A stretch of DNA of 38,462 nt from Lachnospiraceae bacterium. Its GTDB lineage: Bacteria; Bacillota; Clostridia; Lachnospirales; Lachnospiraceae. Positions 1 through 8,812 of the stretch are shown here, in pieces. The translations under genes and the position numbers were made by a program. The notes beneath the pieces are model-generated. The model saw nothing but the letters and a program-made list of their open reading frames with translations. It had not been told where the DNA came from and made no database searches. Where the stretch lies: assembly GCA_028692975.1 (NCBI GenBank), contig JAQUWF010000023.1, forward strand, positions 1-38,462, given 5' to 3'. Positions within the stretch are counted from its first letter, which is position 1. Each line of letters starts with the position of its first letter.

Positions 1-778
1 CCATAGCCTCTTTCACATTCCATGTTTCATCAGCGACTGGTGTAATAATAGGCATCTGAAGCATTGCATCACCCTGAGATAATGCAGCGCCTTTGATTCT
101 GTCTAAGGTAGATACTACATACTCGAAACCATAACCTGCTGCTGCAGAACCAACGTTCATAACAACCTTCTTGGAATCAACGCCAAGCTGTGTCATAACA
201 ACGTTCAACTGTTTTGCAAGGTTGATATCAACAGCGGACTCAGCGCCAACGATCTGCTGATAAGCAAGACCTGCTGCTGCGCCTACTGCTTTGTAGTTTT
301 CTTCTCTTGCAGAAAGGATTAATACATTTTTGCCCTGAAGCATTTCTGCTACTTTAGGGAGTAATTCAGAATCTTTTTCTACATTTTTACATCCTTCTAC
401 TACTAATGGTGTATCAATAGCTTCACCAACTTCTTTCACAACCGCAAGAAGCTCTTCGATGCTTTTGTTTGCTCCATTCGGATCTCCGCCTTCCAATTTC
501 AGGCAAACAAAATCCGCACCTTCCATGGCTGCTGCTTTCTTCGCCATATCAGCGAAAGAAGCACCCTCTCCATAGTAATCAACGATTCCAGGTGCACATC
601 CTTCTAACCCCATGTCTGAAATCTCTACACCGATCTTCGGTGCATGCTCCATAGGTGCATCAAATGTATAGAATGGGAAAGTACTCTCCCCTCCTAATGA
701 AATTGCTTTGTCTCCGCATCCGATCTCAACTGTGTTGATAGCTGCGTTAAACTTCTGTTGTTTAAGATTAAACGGCAT
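1..778 (-). CDS. acsD: CODH/ACS complex delta subunit (corrinoid iron-sulfur protein small subunit), 3' part cut by window edge
   Basis: AcsD is the small subunit of the corrinoid iron-sulfur protein, which with AcsC carries the methyl group on a cobamide to acetyl-CoA synthase in the cytoplasm. The visible ~259 residues read MPFNLKQQKFNAAINTVEIG at the N-terminus, then the family-typical GGESTFPFYTFD segment, KLEGGDPNGANKS, and QLNVVMTQLGVDSKKVVMN, fitting the TIM-barrel of AcsD/CdhD. The C-terminal part lies off the left edge. Two in-frame ATGs exist (784 and 778); I chose 778 because AAGGAGG sits 9 nt before it but only 3 nt before the other. It is the last visible gene of the acs operon and has its own likely promoter at 814-842. 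acsC and acsE are not in the window and may follow to the left (inference). Confidence 0.9.
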   Translation of the reverse strand, partial: MPFNLKQQKFNAAINTVEIGCGDKAISLGGESTFPFYTFDAPMEHAPKIGVEISDMGLEGCAPGIVDYYGEGASFADMAKKAAAMEGADFVCLKLEGGDPNGANKSIEELLAVVKEVGEAIDTPLVVEGCKNVEKDSELLPKVAEMLQGKNVLILSAREENYKAVGAAAGLAYQQIVGAESAVDINLAKQLNVVMTQLGVDSKKVVMNVGSAAAGYGFEYVVSTLDRIKGAALSQGDAMLQMPIITPVADETWNVKEAM

Positions 779-813
779 TGTCATTAGCCTCCTTATAATA
801 TTATTTCGTTACA

Positions 814-842
814 ATTATACTAGATACAGGTCCAAAGTGCAA
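814..842 (-). promoter_or_regulatory. Probable internal promoter for acsD
   Basis: On the minus strand TTGCAC (842-837) is followed after 17 nt by a perfect TATAAT (819-814). The -35 is only a half match, the -10 and spacing are ideal. It lies between acsB copy 1 and acsD, and its -35 falls inside an imperfect hairpin (827-855). Confidence 0.55.
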
Positions 843-855
843 TTACTTCGGACTG
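827..855 (-). other. Intergenic hairpin between acsB copy 1 and acsD
   Basis: An imperfect inverted repeat with arms CAGTCCGAAGT and ACTTTGGACCTG (one bulge, one G-U) around the loop AATTGC. No T-run follows on the minus strand, so this is not an intrinsic terminator. It could be an mRNA processing or stability element, or an operator over the acsD promoter. Confidence 0.45.
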
Positions 856-890
856 TATTAGTCAAAAAATTAACCTGGTTTTAACTATTT

Positions 891-3017
891 TTACATCATA
901 GGTTCCAAACCAAGGGCCGGATGGCCTTTTTCGGTCAGGAATGCTACCAGGGTTTCCGGATCTTCTGCGATGGACTCGTCACCGATCATGTCAGTGAAAT
1001 TGTCGATGCCATACAGCTCCTTTGCTGTAGCGTTCAGTCTTTCTGCTACACTTTCCTTGAGTTCCTTCGGCATCCATACGATACGTTCGATACCGCCCTC
1101 TGCCTTCATGAACTTCTTGGAAGAGATAAAGTGTTTGCCGTGTCCCATGAAGCCAGGAGTCTGCACTCCGCCGCCAGTCATGGAAGCCAACTCTGGGAAG
1201 GTCATTCCAAGAGGGGTCATGCCTGCATATTCACGGTTGGCAATGATAACACCGTTTGAGAACGGCTCGATACCGCAGATACACTCGAAGCATCCGCAGG
1301 AAGTCATAGGATCCTGCATGATGGAGTACAGCGTAACCTTTTCCAACGCACCCTGGGAGAATTTCTTAACGGCTTCGTTAACATCCTCGTATGCACCAAG
1401 TTCCGTATCGATTGGTTTCTCTTTTGTGATCACCTGGCATGGGCCGGCCGGATCCAGTTCGTTGGTTGCTTTTGCATCCAACCAGGAAACAGCACCGCAA
1501 AGACCAAGTCTTTCGGGAGTAACCACGCATACGTGGGATGGTGAGAATGCCTGACACAGGATACAGCTGTAATATACATCTACAGACTCATCTGTCAGGT
1601 TGGATAAACGGTCATCTCGTTTTTCAAACATGGGGATAGCCAGTTCATGACGAAGTCTGGTGCACTCTGCCGGCTCTGTATAAATCTTCACCTGGCATTT
1701 GTCCACAACGGCTTCAAAGTCATTTTTGATCTTGGCATATAATACTTCTCCGATATCTTTCGCACGGAAACCTGCCTCGAAAGCGGTCTTGCTGATACGG
1801 ACGCGGATCATATCTCGCTGTCCCGTATGCATAACACCCTCGATACAGTTTAGATAACTATGGAACTTTCTTTCAAATACAGGTTCGAAATCAGACTGCA
1901 TATTCTTGCCGCCGACTTCTACCACATAAGCGATACTGTGCTTACTGCCCTCTTCAAAGGTATCCACGTCCGGTCCGATCAATTCGATCTTATGATCTTC
2001 TATCTCAGAAACATCCTTGGACTGTACCAATTCGAAACAGTCTACACGGGAACCATCGAACTCTACCTGCATCTCGCTGCGACGAATGATTTCTCCTTCG
2101 AATGCTGAAGCGAAAGCAACCGGAATATCGATATGTGTTATTTTAATTTTGATGTTGCGTGCATCCAGAGATGTCTGGTTGAATTTAGAAACATCCAACT
2201 GCTGGATCAGAGCACCCGGTACTTCTGCGATATTCTCTGTCTCGTTTGAAATAACAGGGAAGCCAAGTTTGATTGCGCCTGCGCCTGCGGCCAGGATCAC
2301 ATCATCGATGGGCTTGAATGCATTGACGAAAGCAGGAACTCTCTGTGCAGTGTAAGCAAGCAGTGCGCCTGCATCACCAGGAGTAACATTACCGAAGATC
2401 AGCGCTGCACGGATAGCTACCGATACAACATGGATCACGCTGGTAACGTCTTTGCCCAAAGGTACGACACGAACACCATAACCGGTGTTGTAATTTAATT
2501 CTGCACACTGATCGATGATACCGCCAACCAGCGTTACTAAGATACCCTGTGCCTGATAACTCTTGATCAGGTCTACACCTTCCTGTGCGGTAGGTGCGCT
2601 GCCCAGGATAACGGCAACACCAGGAATATCTCCTGTTACAAGTGGAACGCCCAGTTCACGAATAATCGCGTCAGCCAGATGGCCATAGCACGGCTCTTCG
2701 TAAGGAGCAGCTCCGTTTAAATATTTCAAAACCTCGATGAATTCTGCACATAATGCGGTGGCAACACCGGACATCAAAGCATCGTCCAGTTCGTGGTTTC
2801 TTGTCATCAATGTTTTTACGACACCCAAGGCTTCTTTCAATTCTCCCAAAGTCTTGACCTTGACACCTGTTACAGCATAGTAACAAGGCAGGCAATATGC
2901 GGTATTTGGAAAGCTTACCGGACACTCTGCGCCGTTTTGGGCGATAGCGTCGTTAATAGCACCTTCTGTCAGACCGTAGACTGCATCATTTCCATTGAAA
3001 ATTCTGCTGATTAACAT
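891..3017 (-). CDS. acsB: Acetyl-CoA synthase (CODH/ACS alpha subunit), copy 1 of a tandem pair
   Basis: This enzyme condenses CO, a methyl group from the corrinoid protein, and CoA into acetyl-CoA. At 708 residues it is about full length (Moorella AcsB is 729). All six cysteine ligands of the nickel-iron-sulfur A-cluster are present near residue 485 onward: SCILCQAF, SHVC, LGLCG and TSCGC, with spacings 3, 9, 10 and 67 identical to the Moorella ligands Cys506, 509, 518, 528 and 595, plus the Cys-Gly-Cys site. The start is backed by GGAGG 8 nt upstream. It lies downstream of a second acsB with a 125-bp gap that contains a hairpin and its own likely promoter. By eye the C-terminal ~420 residues are highly similar to copy 2, while the first ~285 residues (the CODH-docking and CO-tunnel domain) match at only about half of positions. 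Confidence 0.95.
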   Translation of the reverse strand: MLISRIFNGNDAVYGLTEGAINDAIAQNGAECPVSFPNTAYCLPCYYAVTGVKVKTLGELKEALGVVKTLMTRNHELDDALMSGVATALCAEFIEVLKYLNGAAPYEEPCYGHLADAIIRELGVPLVTGDIPGVAVILGSAPTAQEGVDLIKSYQAQGILVTLVGGIIDQCAELNYNTGYGVRVVPLGKDVTSVIHVVSVAIRAALIFGNVTPGDAGALLAYTAQRVPAFVNAFKPIDDVILAAGAGAIKLGFPVISNETENIAEVPGALIQQLDVSKFNQTSLDARNIKIKITHIDIPVAFASAFEGEIIRRSEMQVEFDGSRVDCFELVQSKDVSEIEDHKIELIGPDVDTFEEGSKHSIAYVVEVGGKNMQSDFEPVFERKFHSYLNCIEGVMHTGQRDMIRVRISKTAFEAGFRAKDIGEVLYAKIKNDFEAVVDKCQVKIYTEPAECTRLRHELAIPMFEKRDDRLSNLTDESVDVYYSCILCQAFSPSHVCVVTPERLGLCGAVSWLDAKATNELDPAGPCQVITKEKPIDTELGAYEDVNEAVKKFSQGALEKVTLYSIMQDPMTSCGCFECICGIEPFSNGVIIANREYAGMTPLGMTFPELASMTGGGVQTPGFMGHGKHFISSKKFMKAEGGIERIVWMPKELKESVAERLNATAKELYGIDNFTDMIGDESIAEDPETLVAFLTEKGHPALGLEPMM

Positions 3018-3044
3018 ATTGTGGTCCTCCTTTTTTATGTCGGT

Positions 3045-3075
3045 TTTATACGAGTTTTTCTTCTCGGTATGTCAA
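3045..3075 (-). promoter_or_regulatory. Probable internal promoter for acsB copy 1
   Basis: On the minus strand a perfect TTGACA (3075-3070) is followed after 19 nt by TATAAA (3050-3045). The spacing is long, so strength is uncertain. It would let copy 1 and acsD be transcribed apart from the upstream genes. Confidence 0.5.
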
Positions 3076-3081
3076 GCGTTT

Positions 3082-3115
3082 AGGGAAATAACTGCATTAC
3101 TGCAATCATTTCCCT
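3082..3115 (-). other. Intergenic hairpin between the two acsB genes
   Basis: Perfect 8-bp arms AGGGAAAT and ATTTCCCT enclose a second short stem TGCA-GTAA-TGCA. Neither strand has a T-run after the stem, so it does not look like a Rho-independent terminator. An RNase processing site or stabilising 3' end for the copy 2 transcript is plausible. Confidence 0.5.
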
Positions 3116-3142
3116 CACACGCCTTACATTTTGAAACTAACG

Positions 3143-5272
3143 TTACATCATAGGATCCAAACCAAGTGCAGGATGTCCTTTTTCGGTCAGGAATGCTACC
3201 AATGTTTCCGGATCTTCTGCGATGGTCTCGTCACCGACCATATCGGAGAAGTTTTCGATACCATACATTTCTTTTGCGGTCTCATTCAAACGCTCTGCTA
3301 CGGTGTCTTTTAATTCTTTCGGCATCCATACGATACGTTCGATACCACCCTCAGCTGCCATGAATTTCTTGGAAGCGATGAAGTGTTTACCATGTCCCAT
3401 GAATCCAGGAGTCTGTACTCCACCACCGGTCATAGAAGCCAACTCTGGGAAGGTCATTCCGAGAGGAGTCATACCAGCGTACTCACGGTTGGCGATACAT
3501 ACACCATTAGAGAATGGCTCAATACCACAGATACACTCGAAACATCCACAGGAAGTCATAGGATCTTCCATGATAGAATACAGGTTAACCTTTTCCAAAG
3601 CACCCTGTGAGTATTTTGCAACTGCTTCGTTAACGTCTTCGTAAGCACCGAGTCTCTCATCGATAACTCTCTCTTTTGTGATAACCTGGCATGGTCCTTC
3701 TGGATCAAGCTCGTTGGTAGCCTTTGCATCTAACCATGAAACGGCACCGCAAAGTCCAAGTCTTTCAGGAGTAACTACACATACGTGAGATGGTGAGAAT
3801 GCCTGGCAAAGAATACAGCTGTAGTAAACCTTAACTGATTCGTCTGTCAGAGTCTTCAGACGGTCATCACGCTGTTCGAACATCGGGATAGCCATCTCAT
3901 GACGAAGTTTGGTACATTCTGCAGCATCGGTATAAATCTTAACCTGACACTTATCTACTACTGCATCGAAATCGCTCTTGATCATAGCCCAGAGAACTTC
4001 TCCGATGTCTTTCAGTCTAAAGCCTGCGTCGTAGGTTTCTTTGCTTACACGAACACGGATCATATCACGCTGACCGGTATGCATAACACCTTCGATACAG
4101 TTCATCCAGCTATGGAATTTACGCTCGAATACTGGCTCAAAGTCTGACTGCATGTTTCTGCCGGCAACTTCTACCACGTAGCCGATACTCTGTTTTGTTC
4201 CAACTTCGAATGCATCCAGATCTGGTCCGATAATCTCAATCTTGTGGTCTTCTACTTCGGAAGCCTCCAGAGTCTTAACCAGCTCGAAACAGTCTACACG
4301 AGAACCGTCGAACTCTACCTGCATATCGCCACGACGGATGATTTCTCCTTCGAAAGCAGATGCGAAGGATACAGGAATATCGATGTCTGTAATCTTGATC
4401 TTAATATCACGCGCTTCAATAGAAGTAGCGTTGAACAGGCTGATGTCTGGCTGTTTGATCAATGACTTCGGTACACTTGGTGTGTAATCCATATCATTTG
4501 TGATAACAGGGAAACCATAATAGATAACGCCTGCACCAGCTGCAACCGTCTTCTCATCCAGAGGTCCGAATGCATCAACAACAGCTTTGAAACGATGGAA
4601 TGTATAATCCTGCAGTGCTGCTTTATCACCAGGAGTGATGTTACCGAAGATCATAGCAGTACGAACTGCTGCAGATACGGCATGGGCTGCTGCGGAGATA
4701 TTGTCACCGATCGGATATACACGTACATTGAATCCGGTCTTGTATCCAGCTTCTTCCAGCTGTTTACAGATACCGCCGTTACAACATACGAAGTTACCCT
4801 GTGACTGATAACTCTTTACCAGGTCTACTGCATCCTGTACAGTAGGTGCTGCATTTAAGATAACCGGGATACCAGGGATATCGCCAGTTACAAGCGGTAC
4901 ACCAAGTTCACGGATCTGTGCGTCAGTCATGTGACCTTCGTAGATGCCTGTGTAAGGTGTTGCACCGTTCATGTATTTCATAGCCTCGATCAGCTCTGCT
5001 GAAAGACAGGTAGCTACACCGGCCATGAATCCGTCATGAAGACGTCTGTTTCTTGTCATAATGCTCTTAATATAAACGAGCGCTTCTTTTGCTTCTTTCA
5101 GATTGGTAATCTTATTACCTGTCTCTGCATAAAAACATGCCAAAGAATATGCGGTATCTGGAAAACCTACTGCGGCTTCCTCGCCATACTCAGCAACAGC
5201 AGCGTTGACTGCTTCTTCTGCTTCTTTGTACATGGCATCATTACCATTAAATACAATATCAAATAATAACAC
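3143..5272 (-). CDS. acsB: Acetyl-CoA synthase (CODH/ACS alpha subunit), copy 2 of a tandem pair
   Basis: A second complete acetyl-CoA synthase of 709 residues with the same A-cluster ligand set (SCILCQAF, SHVC, LGLCG, TSCGC). The ORF can begin at ATG 5278, but GGAGG overlaps the cooC stop codon and is only 1 nt from that ATG; the GTG at 5272 is 7 nt from it and gives an N-terminus LLFDIVFNGNDAMY that lines up with LISRIFNGNDAVYG of copy 1, so I chose 5272. Translation is probably coupled to cooC, whose stop lies 11 nt upstream of this start. Its N-terminal domain carries cysteines absent from copy 1 (for example VCCNGGICK). This copy lies next to cooC and cooS and is more likely the partner of the CODH encoded here (inference). 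Confidence 0.95.
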   Translation of the reverse strand: MLLFDIVFNGNDAMYKEAEEAVNAAVAEYGEEAAVGFPDTAYSLACFYAETGNKITNLKEAKEALVYIKSIMTRNRRLHDGFMAGVATCLSAELIEAMKYMNGATPYTGIYEGHMTDAQIRELGVPLVTGDIPGIPVILNAAPTVQDAVDLVKSYQSQGNFVCCNGGICKQLEEAGYKTGFNVRVYPIGDNISAAAHAVSAAVRTAMIFGNITPGDKAALQDYTFHRFKAVVDAFGPLDEKTVAAGAGVIYYGFPVITNDMDYTPSVPKSLIKQPDISLFNATSIEARDIKIKITDIDIPVSFASAFEGEIIRRGDMQVEFDGSRVDCFELVKTLEASEVEDHKIEIIGPDLDAFEVGTKQSIGYVVEVAGRNMQSDFEPVFERKFHSWMNCIEGVMHTGQRDMIRVRVSKETYDAGFRLKDIGEVLWAMIKSDFDAVVDKCQVKIYTDAAECTKLRHEMAIPMFEQRDDRLKTLTDESVKVYYSCILCQAFSPSHVCVVTPERLGLCGAVSWLDAKATNELDPEGPCQVITKERVIDERLGAYEDVNEAVAKYSQGALEKVNLYSIMEDPMTSCGCFECICGIEPFSNGVCIANREYAGMTPLGMTFPELASMTGGGVQTPGFMGHGKHFIASKKFMAAEGGIERIVWMPKELKDTVAERLNETAKEMYGIENFSDMVGDETIAEDPETLVAFLTEKGHPALGLDPMM

Positions 5273-5283
5273 TGTCATACCTC

Positions 5284-6060
5284 CTATAATTGATCAGAAT
5301 ATTGATCTATCTTTTCTTTTATTGTTTGAATTTCCTGTGTGGCTTTTTCACTGAAATCGTAAGGGGATCTCCCCTGTCTGTCTGCATCGATTACTTCTTC
5401 GTTGTAATGAACAAACCCCAGCAGATCTTCCGCCGGTATCTTGGAGCGGATAAATGCTTCATCTTCTTCGCTTCTCACTTTGTTTGCCACGACGCTTACT
5501 TTATGGACGCCAAGGTCCTGTGCAAGCCGTTTGACATTCTTGTAAGTCTGCACGCTTCTGGCACCCGGCTCGATCACAACGATAAACTGATCCATACCTT
5601 CTGTGGTACCTCGGCCCAGATGTTCCAGCCCGGCTTCCATATCTAAAATAACAACATCATCACTGCGAAGTACCAGATGATTGATGATGCGTTTCAGCAT
5701 GACATGTTCTGGACAGACGCAACCGCCGCCACCAGTTTCCACTGTTCCCATAGTCAATAACTTTACGCCGTTACAGGTTTTCGCATAAGCATCGGGTATA
5801 TCGTCTACTTTTGGATTGATCCGGAAAAATTTGTTATCCGCAGATGCACCGGTACGTTCCTCCACCAGCTTGCGCATACGTGAAATGGGAACGATAGAAT
5901 CCAGTGTCTCCTCGTCAAATCCAAGTGCCAGACCGAGATTTGCATCCGGGTCCACGTCAGCAGCCAGTACACTCTTGCCTTCTGCCGCATAAAGACGGGC
6001 CAATGTCGCCGCAAATGTCGTCTTTCCTACTCCGCCTTTTCCTGTTACTGCTATTTTCAT
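5284..6060 (-). CDS. cooC: CooC-type nickel-insertion ATPase (CODH/ACS maturation), copy between cooS and acsB
   Basis: CooC proteins are MinD/ParA-like dimeric ATPases that help load nickel into CODH or ACS. The 258 residues start with the deviant Walker A GKGGVGKTTF (residues 7-16), and have the metal-binding Cys-X-Cys at residues 114-116 (GGGGCVCPEHV) and a Walker B-like VVILDMEAGLEHLGRGT. This is the diagnostic CooC/AcsF layout. It lies 21 nt after the CODH stop and immediately before acsB copy 2, so it could serve the C-cluster or the A-cluster. Moorella AcsF, an ACS-specific homologue, shows either is possible; sequence alone does not decide. An AAAGGA ribosome binding site is about 11 nt from the ATG. 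Confidence 0.9.
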   Translation of the reverse strand: MKIAVTGKGGVGKTTFAATLARLYAAEGKSVLAADVDPDANLGLALGFDEETLDSIVPISRMRKLVEERTGASADNKFFRINPKVDDIPDAYAKTCNGVKLLTMGTVETGGGGCVCPEHVMLKRIINHLVLRSDDVVILDMEAGLEHLGRGTTEGMDQFIVVIEPGARSVQTYKNVKRLAQDLGVHKVSVVANKVRSEEDEAFIRSKIPAEDLLGFVHYNEEVIDADRQGRSPYDFSEKATQEIQTIKEKIDQYSDQL

Positions 6061-6081
6061 GTCTGTTCATTTCCTTTCCGT

Positions 6082-7974
6082 TTAGATACCTAATGCAGTT
6101 CTCTTTTCTTCGATTCTTTCGATCATTAAGTCACCTAATTTATCAATATCTTTTTCAACTGTGTAAGAAGCCTCTACCCAGTCTGAAACTTTGTCATACA
6201 ACAGTTCTTCCATCTGGGAAGATCCGGAAATCTGAGGCTCAACACCCAGGTATGTATCGATACCTGTAGATATAACATAGTTACCGATTGATACTGCTTT
6301 CTCTGACATCCATTCAGGAGCACATCCTACTAATGGAAGTTGAGAGATGTTACATCCGTAGTCATTAGCCAGATCAGATGAAAGTACCATCATACGGCTG
6401 ATATCTACGCAGGAACCCATATGAAGTACAGGTGGGATGTCTGCCAGTTCGCAAACACGTTTCAGACCTGCTCCGCATAAGTTCTTTGCTTCTTTATCCA
6501 TAAGACCTGCTTTGGCAGCTGCCTGTGCAGAACATCCAGATAATACAAGAATCACATCGTTAGCGATTAATTTCTTCATAAGTTCGATATGAGCGGTGTC
6601 AGGACGAACTCTTGGATTGTTACATCCTACCATAGCTACTGCTCCACGGAGTACACCGGATTTGAGACAGTCAACTAATGGCATCAGTGTACCGGTCTCG
6701 TCTACATGAGAGTTGGTAACGGTATCCAGTGTCTTTTTGATTGCTTCCAGAGAATAACCAACGGTTGCTTTCTTTTTCAGATTTGGAATATGTACCAGTT
6801 CCGGTTTTCTGTTTTTGAAGTTTTCACATGCCAGTTTAACGATGGATTTTGCATTTTCACCTGCTGTCTCAGCAGAGAATTTAACAAAGTCTGAATCCGG
6901 CATCTGAGCGATCTCAGAAGTTGTGATAAACTTGGTATGGAAACATTTGCTCAAAGGTCCTAATGCTGGGAAGATACACTGTACGTCAACGACGATAGCC
7001 TCACAAGCACCGGTCAGAACCACGTTTTCCTGCTGCAGGAAGTTACCTGCCATAGGAATACCACGACGCATTGCTACTTCGTTGGAAGTACAACATACAC
7101 CGGATACAGTGATTCCCTTTGCGCCCATCTCTTTTGCATAAGCGATCATTTCAGGATCATCTGCGTACTCACAGATCATCTCTGAAAGTGACGGGTCATG
7201 TCCATGAACGATAATATTTACGTTTTCTTCTACCATAACACCAAGGTTGGCCTCGGTCTCGATCGGCTTCGGAGTTCCGAACATAACGTCTGAGAACTCA
7301 GTACCACACATAGAACCGCCCCATCCATCGGAAAGTCCGCAGCGCAGAGCCTGTTTTACCAGTGCTTCCGGTTTGGAAGAACATCCCATATGAGTCATAT
7401 GCATTGCAGTAGAAACTTCGCGGTCGATAGCTCTTGGCTCGATACCTGCTGCCGCCCACAACTCCTGTGTATGCTTTGGTGCTCTCTTTAAGAAACGCTG
7501 TACACCAAATGGCTTACCATATTCTAACAGAGCTAATTCCGACATTTCATGTGCCAGAGCGTAAACATCCTTGCCTTCTGTCTCAACGCCCCATTCTTTT
7601 GCAATACGGATCAGTTTCTCCGGATCTTTTACTTTGTAGTTACCATCCGGGCTTACTGTATGTAAGGTATGGCAGATCTCACGGCCGTGATCGGAGTGAG
7701 TTGCGGAACCACCGGCTGTAAAACGTAAGAAGTTACGTCCTGCAATACCGTGTGCGTCACATCCGCAGATACCTCTCGGAGCCTTTGGTGTAATACGGCA
7801 AGGACCCATAGAACAGATTCTACAGCAGATACCCTGCTCACCAAATTTACAATGTGGTGTCTGATTTTTTACACGAAACTGCCAAGCGTCAGCGCCTACT
7901 TTAGCGCCTGTCTCGAGCAGTCTCTCAGTAGCGGCTTCGTTTTCCTCTACTGTGGTTAATTTAAATTCGCTCAT
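6082..7974 (-). CDS. cooS: Anaerobic nickel-iron carbon monoxide dehydrogenase catalytic subunit
   Basis: This enzyme interconverts CO2 and CO at the nickel-iron-sulfur C-cluster and passes CO to acetyl-CoA synthase (the gene is also called acsA in acetogens). At 630 residues it is normal for the family. The N-terminal cysteines for the D- and B-clusters are at residues 42-72 (HCKFGEQGICCRICSMGPC and GICGCDAHG). C-cluster ligands and catalytic residues follow in order: His in IIVHGHDPSLSEM, Cys in SGVCCTSNEVA, Cys in VDVQCIFPAL, GCNNPRVRPD, LSGCSAQAAAKAG, MGSCVDISRMM, and the Lys of WMSEKAVSIG. GGGAGG lies 5 nt before the ATG. It is flanked on both sides by CooC-type ATPases. Confidence 0.96.
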   Translation of the reverse strand: MSEFKLTTVEENEAATERLLETGAKVGADAWQFRVKNQTPHCKFGEQGICCRICSMGPCRITPKAPRGICGCDAHGIAGRNFLRFTAGGSATHSDHGREICHTLHTVSPDGNYKVKDPEKLIRIAKEWGVETEGKDVYALAHEMSELALLEYGKPFGVQRFLKRAPKHTQELWAAAGIEPRAIDREVSTAMHMTHMGCSSKPEALVKQALRCGLSDGWGGSMCGTEFSDVMFGTPKPIETEANLGVMVEENVNIIVHGHDPSLSEMICEYADDPEMIAYAKEMGAKGITVSGVCCTSNEVAMRRGIPMAGNFLQQENVVLTGACEAIVVDVQCIFPALGPLSKCFHTKFITTSEIAQMPDSDFVKFSAETAGENAKSIVKLACENFKNRKPELVHIPNLKKKATVGYSLEAIKKTLDTVTNSHVDETGTLMPLVDCLKSGVLRGAVAMVGCNNPRVRPDTAHIELMKKLIANDVILVLSGCSAQAAAKAGLMDKEAKNLCGAGLKRVCELADIPPVLHMGSCVDISRMMVLSSDLANDYGCNISQLPLVGCAPEWMSEKAVSIGNYVISTGIDTYLGVEPQISGSSQMEELLYDKVSDWVEASYTVEKDIDKLGDLMIERIEEKRTALGI

Positions 7975-8007
7975 AAAAACCTCCCTAAGTTTTCGTTTTC
8001 CTTTTTT

Positions 8008-8781
8008 CTATTGCAGGTTAAGTTTGTCCACGATCTGGCGTAATGCCGCACGTACCGGGGAATCCTCCGGCAGATCAACCGTGGGTTTGCCGTCACAGTC
8101 ATACTGGAAGACGGTCTCATCCTGCGGAACCACGCCGAGCAGGTTCAAGCCCTGTTTCTCGATTTCTTCTCTGGTCCCTTCGTTGAGTTCTCCATTCGGA
8201 GCTCTATTGATAATCAAGCCGACCGTTGACGGGTGCATACTGCACTCATCGATAAGTTTCGCGATACGGCCGACAGCCTGCACACCTCTCCTGGAGCAAT
8301 CGCTTACCAGGATGGCGGTCTGCATGCTTGGCAATACGCCACGGCTGATATGCTCCATCCCCGCCTCATTATCCACAACAATGTATGGATAAGAATTCTG
8401 GAATTTTGCCAACTGTGCCTGCAGCAGTCCATTGACGTAGCAGTAACAGCCTTTTCCCTGTGTGCGTCCCATTACCAGCAGATCATAATCGTCTTCTTCC
8501 ACCAAAGCGGAATTAAATTTGAATTCCGCGTAATCAGCCTTGGTCATACCGCTTGGGATCGGACTGTTCGAGTTCATTTCCGATTGGGCTATTTCCTCCC
8601 GGATTTCTCCTAGTGTCGTTTCCACTTCTACGCCAAGTACTTCATTCAGGTTCGAATTTGCGTCTGCATCTACTGCTAAGATCGGTCCCTTTCCCTGCTC
8701 GCACAGGTATTGGATAAGTAATCCACACAGGGTCGTCTTGCCTACACCGCCTTTGCCGGCTACTGCTATTGTATGTGCCAT
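8008..8781 (-). CDS. cooC: CooC-type nickel-insertion ATPase, copy upstream of cooS
   Basis: A second CooC/AcsF-family ATPase, 257 residues, with deviant Walker A GKGGVGKTTL (residues 9-18), the metal-binding Cys-X-Cys at residues 112-114 (GKGCYCYVN) and Walker B-like YIVVDNEAGMEHISRGV. It differs clearly from the other CooC, so this is an old paralogue or a distinct subtype, not a recent duplicate. It is 33 nt upstream of cooS and 31 nt downstream of metF, within the same operon, which suggests a role in loading nickel into the CODH C-cluster. GGAG is well placed before the ATG. Which copy acts on CODH and which on ACS is not decidable from sequence. Confidence 0.9.
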   Translation of the reverse strand: MAHTIAVAGKGGVGKTTLCGLLIQYLCEQGKGPILAVDADANSNLNEVLGVEVETTLGEIREEIAQSEMNSNSPIPSGMTKADYAEFKFNSALVEEDDYDLLVMGRTQGKGCYCYVNGLLQAQLAKFQNSYPYIVVDNEAGMEHISRGVLPSMQTAILVSDCSRRGVQAVGRIAKLIDECSMHPSTVGLIINRAPNGELNEGTREEIEKQGLNLLGVVPQDETVFQYDCDGKPTVDLPEDSPVRAALRQIVDKLNLQ

Positions 8782-8812
8782 TGTTTTATCTCCTTACTGT
8801 TTCCGGTCTCTC

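Noticed and set aside
3082..3115. Hairpin between the acsB genes as an intrinsic terminator
   Set aside because: The stem is followed by AAACGC on the transcript, with no run of Ts.
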